A stretch of DNA of 43,371 nucleotides from DATAMF01 sp964472565 (GCA_964472565.1 CAYYNB010000033.1:1-43371), one strand, 5' to 3'; shown: positions 1-7,606, counted from the first letter of the stretch. Translations and numbers: made by a program. The notes: a model not told the origin generated them from the letters alone.

Positions 1-151
1 TTTCACGACGCCTCAAGGGAAAAACCGCTCATTCTAGCGTCGCGAGACGGGAAGATTTGTGCGGAACACCTGCTCATTTGGAAACGTGCAGTGGTACTTA
101 CAAACAGGATAGCACAGACGTTCAGAGTTGTCATGGTCGTGGATGGTGAAC

Positions 152-180
152 TTGAATGGCTAACTTCGATGGTTAATAAT
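152..180 (+). promoter_or_regulatory. candidate sigma70-type promoter for aspS
   Basis: TTGAAT at 152-157 and AATAAT at 175-180 are separated by 17 bases and would start transcription near 187, leaving a leader of about 95 bases before aspS. Four of six and five of six bases match consensus. A short hairpin (TAAGC at 236-240, GCTTA at 246-250) sits in the leader. I see no T-box consensus in this leader. Confidence 0.35.
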
Positions 181-282
181 GTGAGGGTTACAGCGACCAG
201 GAAGACAATTCTTGTTTTGGAACGCCGGGGTGTGTTAAGCTTCGGGCTTATTTATTGAAAATCTGACGGGGGATGAACCGTT

Positions 283-2049
283 ATGTTGAAGACTCAAAAT
301 TGTGGCGAACTCCGCGCGGCGGATGCAGGTAAGCGGGTTACACTGGCGGGGTGGGTTCACCGCTGGCGCGATCAGGGTGGGTTGGTTTTCCTGGATTTGC
401 GGGACCGGTGGGGAATCACACAGGTGATATTTAACCAACAGACGACACCGGATGCACATGCATTGGCGGCTACCGTGCGCACGGAATGGGTGATTCAGAT
501 TCAGGGCACGGTGATCCGGCGGCCTGATGGGATGACGAATCCTGATCTGGCGACGGGTGAGATTGAAGTTGAGGCGGACCGGATCGAAGTGCTGAATCAG
601 GCTAAGACGCCGCCGTTTTATATCAATAAAGATGAAAACGTGGATGAAGCGCTGCGCATGAAGTTCCGCTACCTGGACCTGCGCCGCCCCCGTATGCAGC
701 GGAATATCGTGCTGCGGCACAACGTGATCCGGTTTATCCGTAATTATCTGGCAGAACACGGATTTGTTGAGATTGAAACGCCGATTCTGTTCAAAACGAC
801 GCCCGAAGGCGCGCGCGACTACCTGGTTCCAAGCCGGGTGCATCCGGGTAAATTCTACGCGCTGCCGCAAAGCCCACAGCAGTTGAATCAGCTTTTGATG
901 GCGGCGGGCTACGAACGGTATTTCCAAGTGGCGCGGTGCTTCCGTGACGAGGATCAACGCGGGGACCGCCAGCCGGAGTTCACGCAACTCGACATGGAAA
1001 TGAGCTTTATCACTCGCGATGACATCATGGGTCTGATCGAAGGCATGATGACGCGGGTGGTGGAAGAAGTGTCGGATCGGGAACTGGTGACAAAGCCGTT
1101 CCTGCGGCTGACCCACGCGGAAGCGCGGCGGCGGTTTGGTACGGATAAGCCGGATGTGCGGTACGGGATGGAAATTGTCGATCTCAGCGAGATTGCGGCG
1201 CAGAGTGAGTTCCGCGTTTTCAAAGAGAATGTGGCTGCGGGAAATCCGGTGCGGGCGATTTGCGCGGCGGGATGCGCGGAATACAGCCGTAAGCAGATCG
1301 GTGAACTGGAAGAGATCGCTAAAGGGCAGGGCGCTAAGGGACTGCCGACGATGGCGGTTGAAGCAGGCGGACAGGTCAAGTCGTCGATTGCCAAATTCTT
1401 TGCGCCGGAGCAACTCAGCGCGATTGTAGCAAAAATGGATGCCAAACCGGGCGATTTGATCCTGTTTGCATCAGACAGCGAGCCGGTGGTGTGCGCGGCG
1501 CTGGATGCACTGCGGCGGGAAATGGCGGATCGATTGGGATATACCGATCCGAAGAAGATCGGATTCTGCTGGGTGATCGACTTTCCGCTGTTTGAATGGA
1601 ATGCGGACGAACACCGCTGGGACCCCAGTCACCATTTGTTCACCGCGCCGATGTGGGAAGACCTGGCGCTGCTGGATACTGATCCGGGCAAGGCGCGCGG
1701 CCAACAGTATGACCTGGCATGCAATGGCTATGAAATCGCCGGGGGCAGCATCCGTATTCACCGGCGCGACGTGCAAGAGAAAATCTTTGGGTTGATCGGG
1801 CTGGATGTCGAAGTTGCCAAAGAACGGTTTGGGCACATGCTGGAAGCATTCGAGTATGGCACACCACCGCACGGTGGGATCGCGCCGGGTGTGGATCGCC
1901 TGGTTATGCTGCTGGCGGGTGAACCGAATATCCGCGAAGTGATCGCCTTCCCGAAAACACAGCAGGCCGCCGATCTGATGGCCGGGGCACCGTCGGAAGC
2001 CGAACCCAAACAATTAGAGGAACTGCATATCCGGTTGGCGGACGAGTAG
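283..2049 (+). CDS. aspS: aspartyl-tRNA synthetase
   Basis: This class II aminoacyl-tRNA synthetase charges tRNA-Asp in the cytoplasm. The 588-residue length is normal for the bacterial form. An N-terminal OB-fold anticodon-binding domain (about 1-105) is followed by the catalytic core, with the RYLDLRRP segment at 129-136, class II motif 2 around 219-234 (FRDEDQRGDRQPEF), an inserted GAD domain in the middle, and motif 3 near the C-terminus (HGGIAPGVDRLVMLL). The ATG at 283 follows a GGGGGA stretch 7 bases upstream. It is separated by only a palindrome from the tail-tube gene downstream. Whether the enzyme also charges tRNA-Asn cannot be told from this window, because no gatCAB gene or asparaginyl synthetase is present here. 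Confidence 0.97.
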   Translation: MLKTQNCGELRAADAGKRVTLAGWVHRWRDQGGLVFLDLRDRWGITQVIFNQQTTPDAHALAATVRTEWVIQIQGTVIRRPDGMTNPDLATGEIEVEADRIEVLNQAKTPPFYINKDENVDEALRMKFRYLDLRRPRMQRNIVLRHNVIRFIRNYLAEHGFVEIETPILFKTTPEGARDYLVPSRVHPGKFYALPQSPQQLNQLLMAAGYERYFQVARCFRDEDQRGDRQPEFTQLDMEMSFITRDDIMGLIEGMMTRVVEEVSDRELVTKPFLRLTHAEARRRFGTDKPDVRYGMEIVDLSEIAAQSEFRVFKENVAAGNPVRAICAAGCAEYSRKQIGELEEIAKGQGAKGLPTMAVEAGGQVKSSIAKFFAPEQLSAIVAKMDAKPGDLILFASDSEPVVCAALDALRREMADRLGYTDPKKIGFCWVIDFPLFEWNADEHRWDPSHHLFTAPMWEDLALLDTDPGKARGQQYDLACNGYEIAGGSIRIHRRDVQEKIFGLIGLDVEVAKERFGHMLEAFEYGTPPHGGIAPGVDRLVMLLAGEPNIREVIAFPKTQQAADLMAGAPSEAEPKQLEELHIRLADE

Positions 2050-2062
2050 AAAAAGCTATACT
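2035..2062 (+). promoter_or_regulatory. candidate promoter running into the palindrome
   Basis: TTGGCG at 2035-2040 (inside the end of aspS) and TATACT at 2057-2062 are 16 bases apart. The -10 element lies in the left arm of the 2056-2092 palindrome, so a protein bound there would block RNA polymerase. The -35 match is weak. Confidence 0.4.
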
Positions 2063-2092
2063 AAATATCTATCGGATAGATACTTAGTATAG
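2056..2092. repeat. near-perfect 18-bp-arm inverted repeat, possible operator
   Basis: The arms 2056-2073 and 2075-2092 are reverse complements over 18 bases with a single mismatch, around one central base (G2074). The right arm ends in the AGGAG ribosome-binding site (2091-2095) of the gene starting at 2104. The repeat is AT-rich and has no T-tract after it, so it does not look like a terminator. It could be a DNA operator over the -10 and start site, or an RNA hairpin hiding the ribosome-binding site. Confidence 0.85.
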
Positions 2093-2103
2093 GAGCGAGA
2101 GGG

Positions 2104-2526
2104 ATGGCGCAAGAACAAACGGGCATTCAGGCCATTGACAGCCTGTCATCAAATGAGTTCCAGGTGGAAATCGATGGCGAAGCCGCAACCGGCATTTTTG
2201 CCGTGCGCGGGCTGTGCATCCGCTGTGTTGATCTGGAAGCGGGGCGTCTGGTCAACCAGCCCCTGACGATCTGCAAAATGGTGCAGCAAGATGCCAACTT
2301 ACCCTTCAACCGCTGGACCCGTGAAACACTGGCGAATCCGACGAGCAAAATTACGCGGAAGATCGCAATCGTGGCGCTGGATGACGGCGTGGAAACGCGG
2401 CGATGGGTGTACCAGGAAGCGTGGATCAGCGAAATCTCGTTCTCGGACTTCGACTCAGGGATGCAAATTCTGATCGAGGAACGACTGACTATCCATCACA
2501 GCGGGGTAGAGGAAATCTGGCCCTGA
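2104..2526 (+). CDS. orphan contractile-tail tube protein (T4 gp19 family)
   Basis: The 140-residue product resembles the phage T4 gp19 / contractile injection tube family. It has the opening NEF-VEIDG-A-GIF-VRGL pattern (residues 17-37), a central basic/aromatic stretch, and the typical closing order of IVALDDG, RRWVYQEAWISEI and ILIEERLTIHHSGVEEI. In phages and injection systems this fold stacks into the inner tube and resembles Hcp. No sheath, baseplate, spike, ATPase or other tail gene lies anywhere in the window, and the neighbours are aspS and a small membrane protein, so it stands alone. AGGAG lies 8 bases before the ATG. Fold assignment is from pattern reading; its function outside a tail is unknown. 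Confidence 0.75.
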   Translation: MAQEQTGIQAIDSLSSNEFQVEIDGEAATGIFAVRGLCIRCVDLEAGRLVNQPLTICKMVQQDANLPFNRWTRETLANPTSKITRKIAIVALDDGVETRRWVYQEAWISEISFSDFDSGMQILIEERLTIHHSGVEEIWP

Positions 2527-2528
2527 TG

Positions 2529-2564
2529 AAAAGGCGCTCATTCGACAACCGAGTGAGCGCCTTT
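2529..2564. terminator. bidirectional intrinsic terminator
   Basis: A 16-pair stem with one wobble (arms 2529-2544 and 2549-2564, loop ACAAC) is flanked by A-runs and T-runs. It follows the tail-tube stop by 2 bases and serves the converging gene on the minus strand as well. Confidence 0.92.
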
Positions 2565-2569
2565 TTATT

Positions 2570-2995
2570 TTAGCTCGACACGCGCATCAGGATCATGAAG
2601 ATCAGCGACACGGCGGCGATCTCAGCCATGCCGATGCCGGTGGCAATGGCGACGGCATGCACCGCCGGGACTTTGTTCATGCCTTTGGGATTGTAGCGTT
2701 CCCAGGTTTCGGAACCCAAGAGCATACTTCCGGGCAGCAGGATGATAAAAATGGTGAAGGCCAGCAATGGGCCGCTGCTCTCTTCGTCCAGGTATTGGGC
2801 ACCCAGATAAAAAATGACAAAAAAGAAGAGGAAAAAGCCTACCCCGATCAAAAAAGAGATTTTGCTGTGACGGCGCAAATCCTGAAGATAGGGCGCGTTG
2901 TCAAAATAGGGCACAGACATAACCACCCAACCGCCGAGCGCCAGCGTGGTGCCCAGCGTGCTGAAGATAACCCCTAACCACGAAAATCCATTCAT
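2570..2995 (-). CDS. small four-helix membrane protein of unknown function
   Basis: The 141-residue product has four hydrophobic segments at about 7-28, 46-68, 76-94 and 113-137, with a short basic loop (LRRHSK) after the first helix and an ETWERYNPKG loop between helices three and four. No catalytic motif is visible and I do not recognise the family. AAGGA lies about 10 bases before the ATG at 2995. It converges on the tail-tube gene across a shared terminator, so it is a separate unit rather than part of that gene's operon. Confidence 0.8.
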   Translation of the reverse strand: MNGFSWLGVIFSTLGTTLALGGWVVMSVPYFDNAPYLQDLRRHSKISFLIGVGFFLFFFVIFYLGAQYLDEESSGPLLAFTIFIILLPGSMLLGSETWERYNPKGMNKVPAVHAVAIATGIGMAEIAAVSLIFMILMRVSS

Positions 2996-3073
2996 GAATG
3001 CTGTTTCCTTGAAAACGGTGGTGTGAACACTATGTATTATTACCTATTCAAGTATGGCATAGTTCAGTCAGTT

Positions 3074-3102
3074 TTCACAGATTGGTCTGAGCGTGTTATT
3101 AT
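3074..3102 (+). promoter_or_regulatory. promoter for the 3139-4150 gene pair
   Basis: TTCACA (3074-3079) and TATTAT (3097-3102) are spaced by exactly 17 bases, each matching five of six consensus positions. Transcription would begin near 3109, 30 bases before the ATG. Confidence 0.7.
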
Positions 3103-3138
3103 TGTGAACAAAATGTATGCGGCTTCGGGAGATCATTT

Positions 3139-3543
3139 ATGGCAACCAATGCATCCACCTGGTTTTATGCAGAACCGGAACATCGCCCGTATTTTTTGGA
3201 AGAACGCGTCAACCATACTTTTTGGAGCAACCGGATTACCGCCGTTTCGTTTGATACGGTCAGCGCCGAGGCTCCCTTTCGGATGGAAGGGCAGTGGTAC
3301 GATGCTGCGGTGAGCATCGAATGGGTGCCGAACGAGTATTTCATTCTAACCGCCTCCCCACGCGATAATACGGATCAACTAATTGTCGGGGTTAAGGAAA
3401 TTCTGGGGTTTGCGCCCACGATTTCATATACAAATGAGCAGGGCAATGTCATTGGAGAGTGGTATACCAAACCCGCCGAAGCACGAGTCCAGGCGGTACA
3501 GACTAATACGGCTTATCACAACATCAAACTGTATAAGAAGTAG
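3139..3543 (+). CDS. hypothetical cytosolic protein, 134 residues
   Basis: I do not recognise this protein. It has no signal peptide or membrane segment and is rich in aromatic residues (WFYAEPEHRPYF near the N-terminus, GQWYDAAVSIEWVPNEYF in the middle), which suggests a compact beta-rich domain. GGGAGA lies 7 bases upstream of the ATG and a good promoter precedes it. The next gene starts 13 bases after its stop, so the two are probably co-transcribed. Base composition is somewhat more AT-rich than the surrounding genes. Confidence 0.75.
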   Translation: MATNASTWFYAEPEHRPYFLEERVNHTFWSNRITAVSFDTVSAEAPFRMEGQWYDAAVSIEWVPNEYFILTASPRDNTDQLIVGVKEILGFAPTISYTNEQGNVIGEWYTKPAEARVQAVQTNTAYHNIKLYKK

Positions 3544-3556
3544 GCAGGGAAAAACA

Positions 3557-4150
3557 ATGAGCGAAAAAACGCCGACGCTGGCATTCGATCTTGATCGAGA
3601 TGTGCGGGCGTTGTCGGCCATGGCCTCTAACCTGACGCCGTATCTGTATGAAAATGAAGTATATGGTTATCTGGCAGGGGATTTGCCCCGGCTGACGTTG
3701 GGCGGGCTGCTGCTGCGACTGCACCGCCTGATCCCGTTGGAAAATCTGTTGAGCGCCGAGCAGCAAAATTCGGTCCACAACGCGCAGCTTAATTTTGAGT
3801 CGGCAGCCAGCGAATGGGCGGTGCATTACGAGTCGAAGTTGCAGCGCGAACTGCATGTGCGGCTGGATGCAATGGAGCAGTTTTTGCACGACTGCACGGA
3901 AGACCCGCAGGGCTGCGTGGCGGGGTATCCGGTGGAAGCGGAAAAACGCACGATGATCAAACATCTGCGGGATGCGGCTGAGGAACGGGATATTTTTACC
4001 GATGAGCTGCGCGGGCGGATGCGCCAGCTTGATAACAAACTGCAACGCATTTTCCACGAGGGAAAATTTATCTTCGCGGATGAGCGACTAATGGCGGTGT
4101 ATCCGCGTGAAGTGTTCTGGTGGCTATACGGCATGATTGGACGCGCTTAA
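3557..4150 (+). CDS. hypothetical helical protein, 197 residues
   Basis: The start at ATG 3557 was chosen because it follows AGGGA and lies just after the previous stop; the frame is open further upstream but only inside the preceding gene. The product is charged and mostly helical, with no membrane segment. A cysteine pair (HDCTEDPQGC, near 113-120) and a conserved-looking C-terminal aromatic patch (PREVFWWLYGMIGRA) are the only distinctive features. I do not recognise the family. It ends the two-gene unit that begins at 3139, 25 bases before a strong terminator. Confidence 0.78.
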   Translation: MSEKTPTLAFDLDRDVRALSAMASNLTPYLYENEVYGYLAGDLPRLTLGGLLLRLHRLIPLENLLSAEQQNSVHNAQLNFESAASEWAVHYESKLQRELHVRLDAMEQFLHDCTEDPQGCVAGYPVEAEKRTMIKHLRDAAEERDIFTDELRGRMRQLDNKLQRIFHEGKFIFADERLMAVYPREVFWWLYGMIGRA

Positions 4151-4174
4151 AACCCGCCGCCAATAGATTCAAAA

Positions 4175-4202
4175 AATAATGACCGGAACACCGGTCATTA
4201 TT
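4175..4202. terminator. bidirectional intrinsic terminator
   Basis: A perfect 12-pair stem (4175-4186 with 4191-4202, loop AACA) is flanked by an A-run on the left and TTTATTTT on the right. It sits between converging genes ending at 4150 and 4207. Confidence 0.92.
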
Positions 4203-4206
4203 TATT

Positions 4207-4938
4207 TTACCAGCCGTGTTCGAGGCGGTTGATCAGGCGTTCGGGCAAGTCATATTTGCGCATTCTTTCCTGGGTGGTGCGGATGGGATAGGCCACCCGG
4301 CGATGCTCAAAAATGGCTTCGTTGACATGCAGAATCCCATAGGACGCGTCTTTGTTTGAGTCGCGGGGCTGGCCGACGCTGCCTGGATTGATGATCAGAC
4401 GGTGGCCGTTGAGATACTTGGGTTCGCGGTAGGTAGGTTGAATCGCTTCGGTGTCGCCCCGGTCACTGGTCAGTTCGAAGATCACGGGGGTATGGGTGTG
4501 GCCAACCAAACAATAAGACGTTTCAAAGTGCGGGAAGTTAAGCGCCGCAATCAGCGGATCGAGAATGTATTCCCATACGGGTTCGCGCGGGCTGCCATGC
4601 GCCAATGTAAAACTGCCCAAAACAAAAGTAGTGGGCAGTGCTGATAGATACGCCGTATTTTCGGGCGATAAGGTTTCGCGGGTCCAGGTGACAGCGCGGC
4701 GGGCATCGGCGTTAAAGGTGCGAATATCCAGCCGCCCCAGCGCGGCCCAGTCGTGATTCCCGGCGAGGCAGAGATGCGGCAAAGAGCGCAGCAGATCGCA
4801 GCATTCGTTTGGGCTGGGGCCATATCCGACTACATCGCCTAAACACCAGACGTAATCCCAATCCCCTTTAGCATCGGACAATACACTCTCAAAAGCAGCT
4901 AGATTGGCGTGGATGTCGGAAATGACTAGAACGCGCAT
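4207..4938 (-). CDS. metallophosphoesterase, YfcE/MJ0936-like phosphodiesterase
   Basis: This 243-residue protein is a calcineurin-like two-metal phosphoesterase. The metal-binding motifs are all present: SDIH (D8, H10), GDVVGYGP (D35), GNHD (N61-D63), H114 in LAHGSP, and GHTH (146-149). The length and the order of motifs fit the stand-alone phosphodiesterase family rather than nucleotidases. It is probably cytoplasmic since no signal peptide is seen. The natural substrate cannot be deduced. It is transcribed away from the tsaE operon. An AGGA element about 9 bases upstream supports the ATG at 4938. Confidence 0.92.
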   Translation of the reverse strand: MRVLVISDIHANLAAFESVLSDAKGDWDYVWCLGDVVGYGPSPNECCDLLRSLPHLCLAGNHDWAALGRLDIRTFNADARRAVTWTRETLSPENTAYLSALPTTFVLGSFTLAHGSPREPVWEYILDPLIAALNFPHFETSYCLVGHTHTPVIFELTSDRGDTEAIQPTYREPKYLNGHRLIINPGSVGQPRDSNKDASYGILHVNEAIFEHRRVAYPIRTTQERMRKYDLPERLINRLEHGW

Positions 4939-5038
4939 TCATTCAATTCCTACAGTGATTTTCTGAGTTAACTGTTGCAAATGATAGCACGTTTCAAAAG
5001 GGGATGCGAGTATCATCGTTCGTGGCGAAGGATCATGC

Positions 5039-5066
5039 TTGTATCGATTGGGGGGAACAGTATAAT
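5039..5066 (+). promoter_or_regulatory. promoter for tsaE-tsaB-rimI-udg
   Basis: TTGTAT (5039-5044) and a perfect TATAAT (5061-5066) are 16 bases apart, giving a predicted start near 5073 and a leader of about 29 bases carrying GGAGGAG. Confidence 0.7.
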
Positions 5067-5101
5067 CTTCTACAGAGTTTCTACGCGGAGGAGCAGCGGG
5101 C

Positions 5102-5566
5102 ATGAAGGTTGAATTCACCAGTTGCAGCGTCGAGGATACCACCCGGTTGGGGATACGCCTGGGGGAAGTGCTGCGCGCTGGGGATGTTATCTGCCTGTCC
5201 GGTGATCTGGGCGCGGGAAAAACGACGCTGACGAAAGGAATCGGGCAGGGATGGGGCGCGGAAGAAAACGTCACCAGCCCGACATTTGTGCTGATCCACG
5301 AACATCACCGCCCGCAGGATAATCAAATTTTGTATCATATCGACTGTTACCGTTTGAGCGGCAGCGGGGATGCATGGGGAATCGGGCTGGAAGAATTGAT
5401 GCAGGGCAGCGGCCCGGTGATTCTGGAATGGCCGGAAAATATCGAGGATGCTTTGCCAGCCGAGCGGTTATGGGTGTCGCTGACGCTGGTAGACGATAAC
5501 GCGCGGCATATTATGATGGAAGCCAACGGGGCGCGGTATGTGGAACTCGTGGGGCTTCTGAGCTAA
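5102..5566 (+). CDS. tsaE: tRNA t6A biosynthesis ATPase TsaE
   Basis: TsaE is the ATPase partner of the TsaB-TsaD complex that makes N6-threonylcarbamoyladenosine on ANN-decoding tRNAs. The 154-residue product has a Walker A motif GDLGAGKTT at 34-42, the family's SPTFVLIHEH segment, HIDCYRL, and ILEWPENI. GGAGGAG lies 8 bases before the ATG at 5102. The gene is followed after 10 bases by tsaB, the classical neighbour, so the call rests on both sequence and context. TsaD and TsaC are not in this window. Confidence 0.95.
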   Translation: MKVEFTSCSVEDTTRLGIRLGEVLRAGDVICLSGDLGAGKTTLTKGIGQGWGAEENVTSPTFVLIHEHHRPQDNQILYHIDCYRLSGSGDAWGIGLEELMQGSGPVILEWPENIEDALPAERLWVSLTLVDDNARHIMMEANGARYVELVGLLS

Positions 5567-5576
5567 GGAGATTTGG

Positions 5577-6245
5577 TTGTTACTCGCAATTGATACAGCC
5601 AGCCAATTTATGAGTCTGGCGCTGCACGACGGGCAGCAGATCTGGTACGAGGCGACGTGGCGCACGCTGAACAATCACACCGTCGAACTGACGCCCACGA
5701 TCCAACAGGCGCTTGAACACAGCGGCATCACGGCGGCGAATCTCACCTGTGTAGCGGTGTCACAAGGACCGGGATCGTTCACCGGACTGCGGATCGGGAT
5801 GGGCGTGGCAAAAGGATTGGCGATGGCGCGCGGGATTCCGCTGGTCGCGGTGCCGACACTGGAAATCGTCGCCGCCGGAGTTCCCCAATTCGATGGCCTA
5901 TTGGTCACGACGCTGCAAGCGGGACGCGGCAGAATATGCGCGCAGCGGTTCCGGTGGCAGTTGGATAGCTGGATGCCCGCCGCCCCGGCTGAGATCACCG
6001 GATGGGCGCAACTGATCGAAGCGGTGGACGATGAAACGCTGTTTGCGGGCGAAATCGACGAAAACGGACACCAATTGCTGGATGCCACCGAACGCCCGGT
6101 GCGCATTGCCCCAGCGGCTTATGCGCTGCGCCGCGCCGGTTTTTTGGCCGAACTCGCATGGATACGGGTGGAAGCAGAAGATTTCAGCGACACAGCCACC
6201 GTAACCCCGATTTATCTACACCAACCAGGAGTACCTCATCCATGA
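5577..6245 (+). CDS. tsaB: tRNA t6A biosynthesis protein TsaB (TTG start)
   Basis: TsaB is the non-catalytic ASKHA-fold dimer partner of TsaD. The N-terminal LLAIDTAS strand and the family signature GPGSFTGLRIGMG at 64-76 are intact, and 222 residues is usual. The start is TTG at 5577: AAGGAG lies 6 bases upstream, and no in-frame ATG or GTG precedes the conserved first strand. The stop overlaps the next start in an ATGA arrangement, implying translational coupling to the RimI-like gene. Confidence 0.94.
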   Translation: MLLAIDTASQFMSLALHDGQQIWYEATWRTLNNHTVELTPTIQQALEHSGITAANLTCVAVSQGPGSFTGLRIGMGVAKGLAMARGIPLVAVPTLEIVAAGVPQFDGLLVTTLQAGRGRICAQRFRWQLDSWMPAAPAEITGWAQLIEAVDDETLFAGEIDENGHQLLDATERPVRIAPAAYALRRAGFLAELAWIRVEAEDFSDTATVTPIYLHQPGVPHP

Positions 6246-6856
6246 CCGCAGCGTATATTATGCGCCCCATGCGCGTTGACGATATTCCCCAGGTAGTCCA
6301 GGTCGATGAACTTGCGTTCCCGACGCCCTGGTCGGCCCGAACCTACCAGTTCGAGATTACCAATCGCACCACCTCGCATATGGTGGTGATCGAGGCTCCC
6401 AACCATGTGACGCTCTCCGTGCCGGGACTGCGCGGATTGATCCAACGGCTGCGCGGCGGTCCCAAACCAGAACCTGTGATTGCCGGGTATGGTGGGTGCT
6501 GGCTAATTGCGGGAGAAGCACATATCAGCACGATTGCGGTACACCCGGATTTTCGGGGGCGGGGATTAGGCGAGTTACTGCTCATTGGTATGTTGGGCCG
6601 CTCGATGCGCCTGGATGGGGAATATTCGGTGTTGGAAGTGCGCGTCAACAACCATACGGCCCAGCAGCTTTATCGCAAATATGAATACCAGATTGTCGGC
6701 ACCCGGAAGGGCTATTACCGCGATAATGGGGAAGATGCGTATCTGATGGAAGTGCGGCCCTTTGACGCCGCGTATCGGGAGCGCTTCAAGCAGCGGGTGG
6801 CCGCACTGCATGAAAAAATCGCATTTATTGATCTATTTACAGACGGGGCAGGATAA
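6242..6856 (+). CDS. rimI: GNAT acetyltransferase, RimI-like
   Basis: This GNAT-fold enzyme is RimI-like, a family that acetylates protein N-termini such as ribosomal S18. The acetyl-CoA loop RGRGLGE lies at 105-111 after ISTIAVHPDF, followed by LEVRVNNHTAQQLY and the YYRDNGEDAYLM ending typical of RimI. It is longer than usual (204 residues against about 150), with an inserted stretch at about 52-80 carrying GLRGLIQRLRGGPKPEP and a C-terminal helix of about 30 residues. The start ATG at 6242 overlaps the tsaB stop and has AGGAG 10 bases upstream. The tsaE-tsaB-rimI order is a common bacterial arrangement. The exact acetylation target is inferred, not shown. Confidence 0.85.
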   Translation: MTAAYIMRPMRVDDIPQVVQVDELAFPTPWSARTYQFEITNRTTSHMVVIEAPNHVTLSVPGLRGLIQRLRGGPKPEPVIAGYGGCWLIAGEAHISTIAVHPDFRGRGLGELLLIGMLGRSMRLDGEYSVLEVRVNNHTAQQLYRKYEYQIVGTRKGYYRDNGEDAYLMEVRPFDAAYRERFKQRVAALHEKIAFIDLFTDGAG

Positions 6857-6871
6857 AGGAGTTTGGCTGTG

Positions 6872-7513
6872 ATGACTTTGGACGAACGCCGCGCTGCGCT
6901 CGATGCCATTGCTGAACCGATCCAGGTGTGTACCAAGTGTGCGCTTCACACAGGACGGACACACGCCGTACCGGGTTCTGGCCGCGCTGATGCGGATATT
7001 ATGTTTATTGGCGAAGGCCCCGGCTATCATGAAGATCAGCAGGGTCTGCCATTTGTAGGCGCGTCGGGCAAATATCTGGACGATCTGCTGGCAAAGATCG
7101 GCATGACGCGGGCGGATGTGTTTATTACGAACGTGGTCAAGTGCCGCCCACCGGGCAACCGCGATCCGCTGCCTGAAGAAATCAACACCTGTGTTCCGGC
7201 GTATCTCAAGCAGCAAATTGAGATCATCCAGCCGAAGCTGATCGCGACGCTGGGGCGGTTCAGCATGGCGCTGTTCTTCCCGCCTAATTCTCGAATCACA
7301 CAGATTCACGGACAGCCAAAGCGGCACGAAGGACGCATCTACTATCCGCTGTTTCACCCGGCGGCGGTGCTGCGGAATATGAATTTACAGCCTGCGATGG
7401 AAGCAGATTTTAAACGGATGCTGGAACTGATCAAGGAAATCCAGCAGGCCGAAAAGCCCGCCACTAAACCAGACGATGAACCGCCGACCTTCAAGCAGTT
7501 GAGCCTCTTCTAG
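6872..7513 (+). CDS. type-4 (Fe-S) uracil-DNA glycosylase with QLSLF tail
   Basis: This enzyme removes uracil from DNA. Four cysteines at 20, 23, 91 and 107 fit the [4Fe-4S] cluster ligands of family-4 UDG. GEGPG (47-51) and HPAA (162-165) match the active-site loops. After the catalytic domain a short polar linker (about 190-206) ends in FKQLSLF at the very C-terminus; QLSLF is the bacterial sliding-clamp binding consensus QL(S/D)LF. The SD AAAGGAG (6855-6861) fits ATG 6872 or GTG 6869; TTG 6863 is too close to it. The gene starts 15 bases after rimI and closes that operon. Confidence 0.92.
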   Translation: MTLDERRAALDAIAEPIQVCTKCALHTGRTHAVPGSGRADADIMFIGEGPGYHEDQQGLPFVGASGKYLDDLLAKIGMTRADVFITNVVKCRPPGNRDPLPEEINTCVPAYLKQQIEIIQPKLIATLGRFSMALFFPPNSRITQIHGQPKRHEGRIYYPLFHPAAVLRNMNLQPAMEADFKRMLELIKEIQQAEKPATKPDDEPPTFKQLSLF

Positions 7514-7600
7514 AGTGCATCAGGCGAACGTACAGACAGTGCCAGGAACCAACCCTGGCGTTGTTGTGGGTGGAACGTTATACTGGCGCTGATTTGCCCG

Positions 7601-7606
7601 TACAAT
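7601..7606 (+). promoter_or_regulatory. candidate -10 element for the glycan operon
   Basis: TACAAT at 7601-7606 lies 12 bases before the ATG at 7619. No convincing -35 hexamer is seen (TTATAC at 7578-7583 is the best placed). If used, the transcript would have almost no leader. A GCCAGG/CCTGGC hairpin at 7541-7559 precedes it and may end the upstream transcript, though it lacks a clean T-run. Confidence 0.3.

Noticed and set aside
1..258. Open plus-strand frame reaching a TGA at 256-258, possibly the end of an upstream gene
   Set aside because: No start lies in the window, the translation shows no recognisable motif, and a candidate aspS promoter sits inside it. Chance openness over 85 codons is possible, so it is not called as a gene.
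1..282. T-box riboswitch leader before aspS
   Set aside because: No AGGGTGG-ACCGCG type consensus or specifier stem could be found in the leader.
235..1413. Long minus-strand open frame of 392 codons antisense to aspS
   Set aside because: It is rich in Arg, His and Pro as expected from the antisense of a biased gene, and aspS motifs on the other strand are unambiguous.
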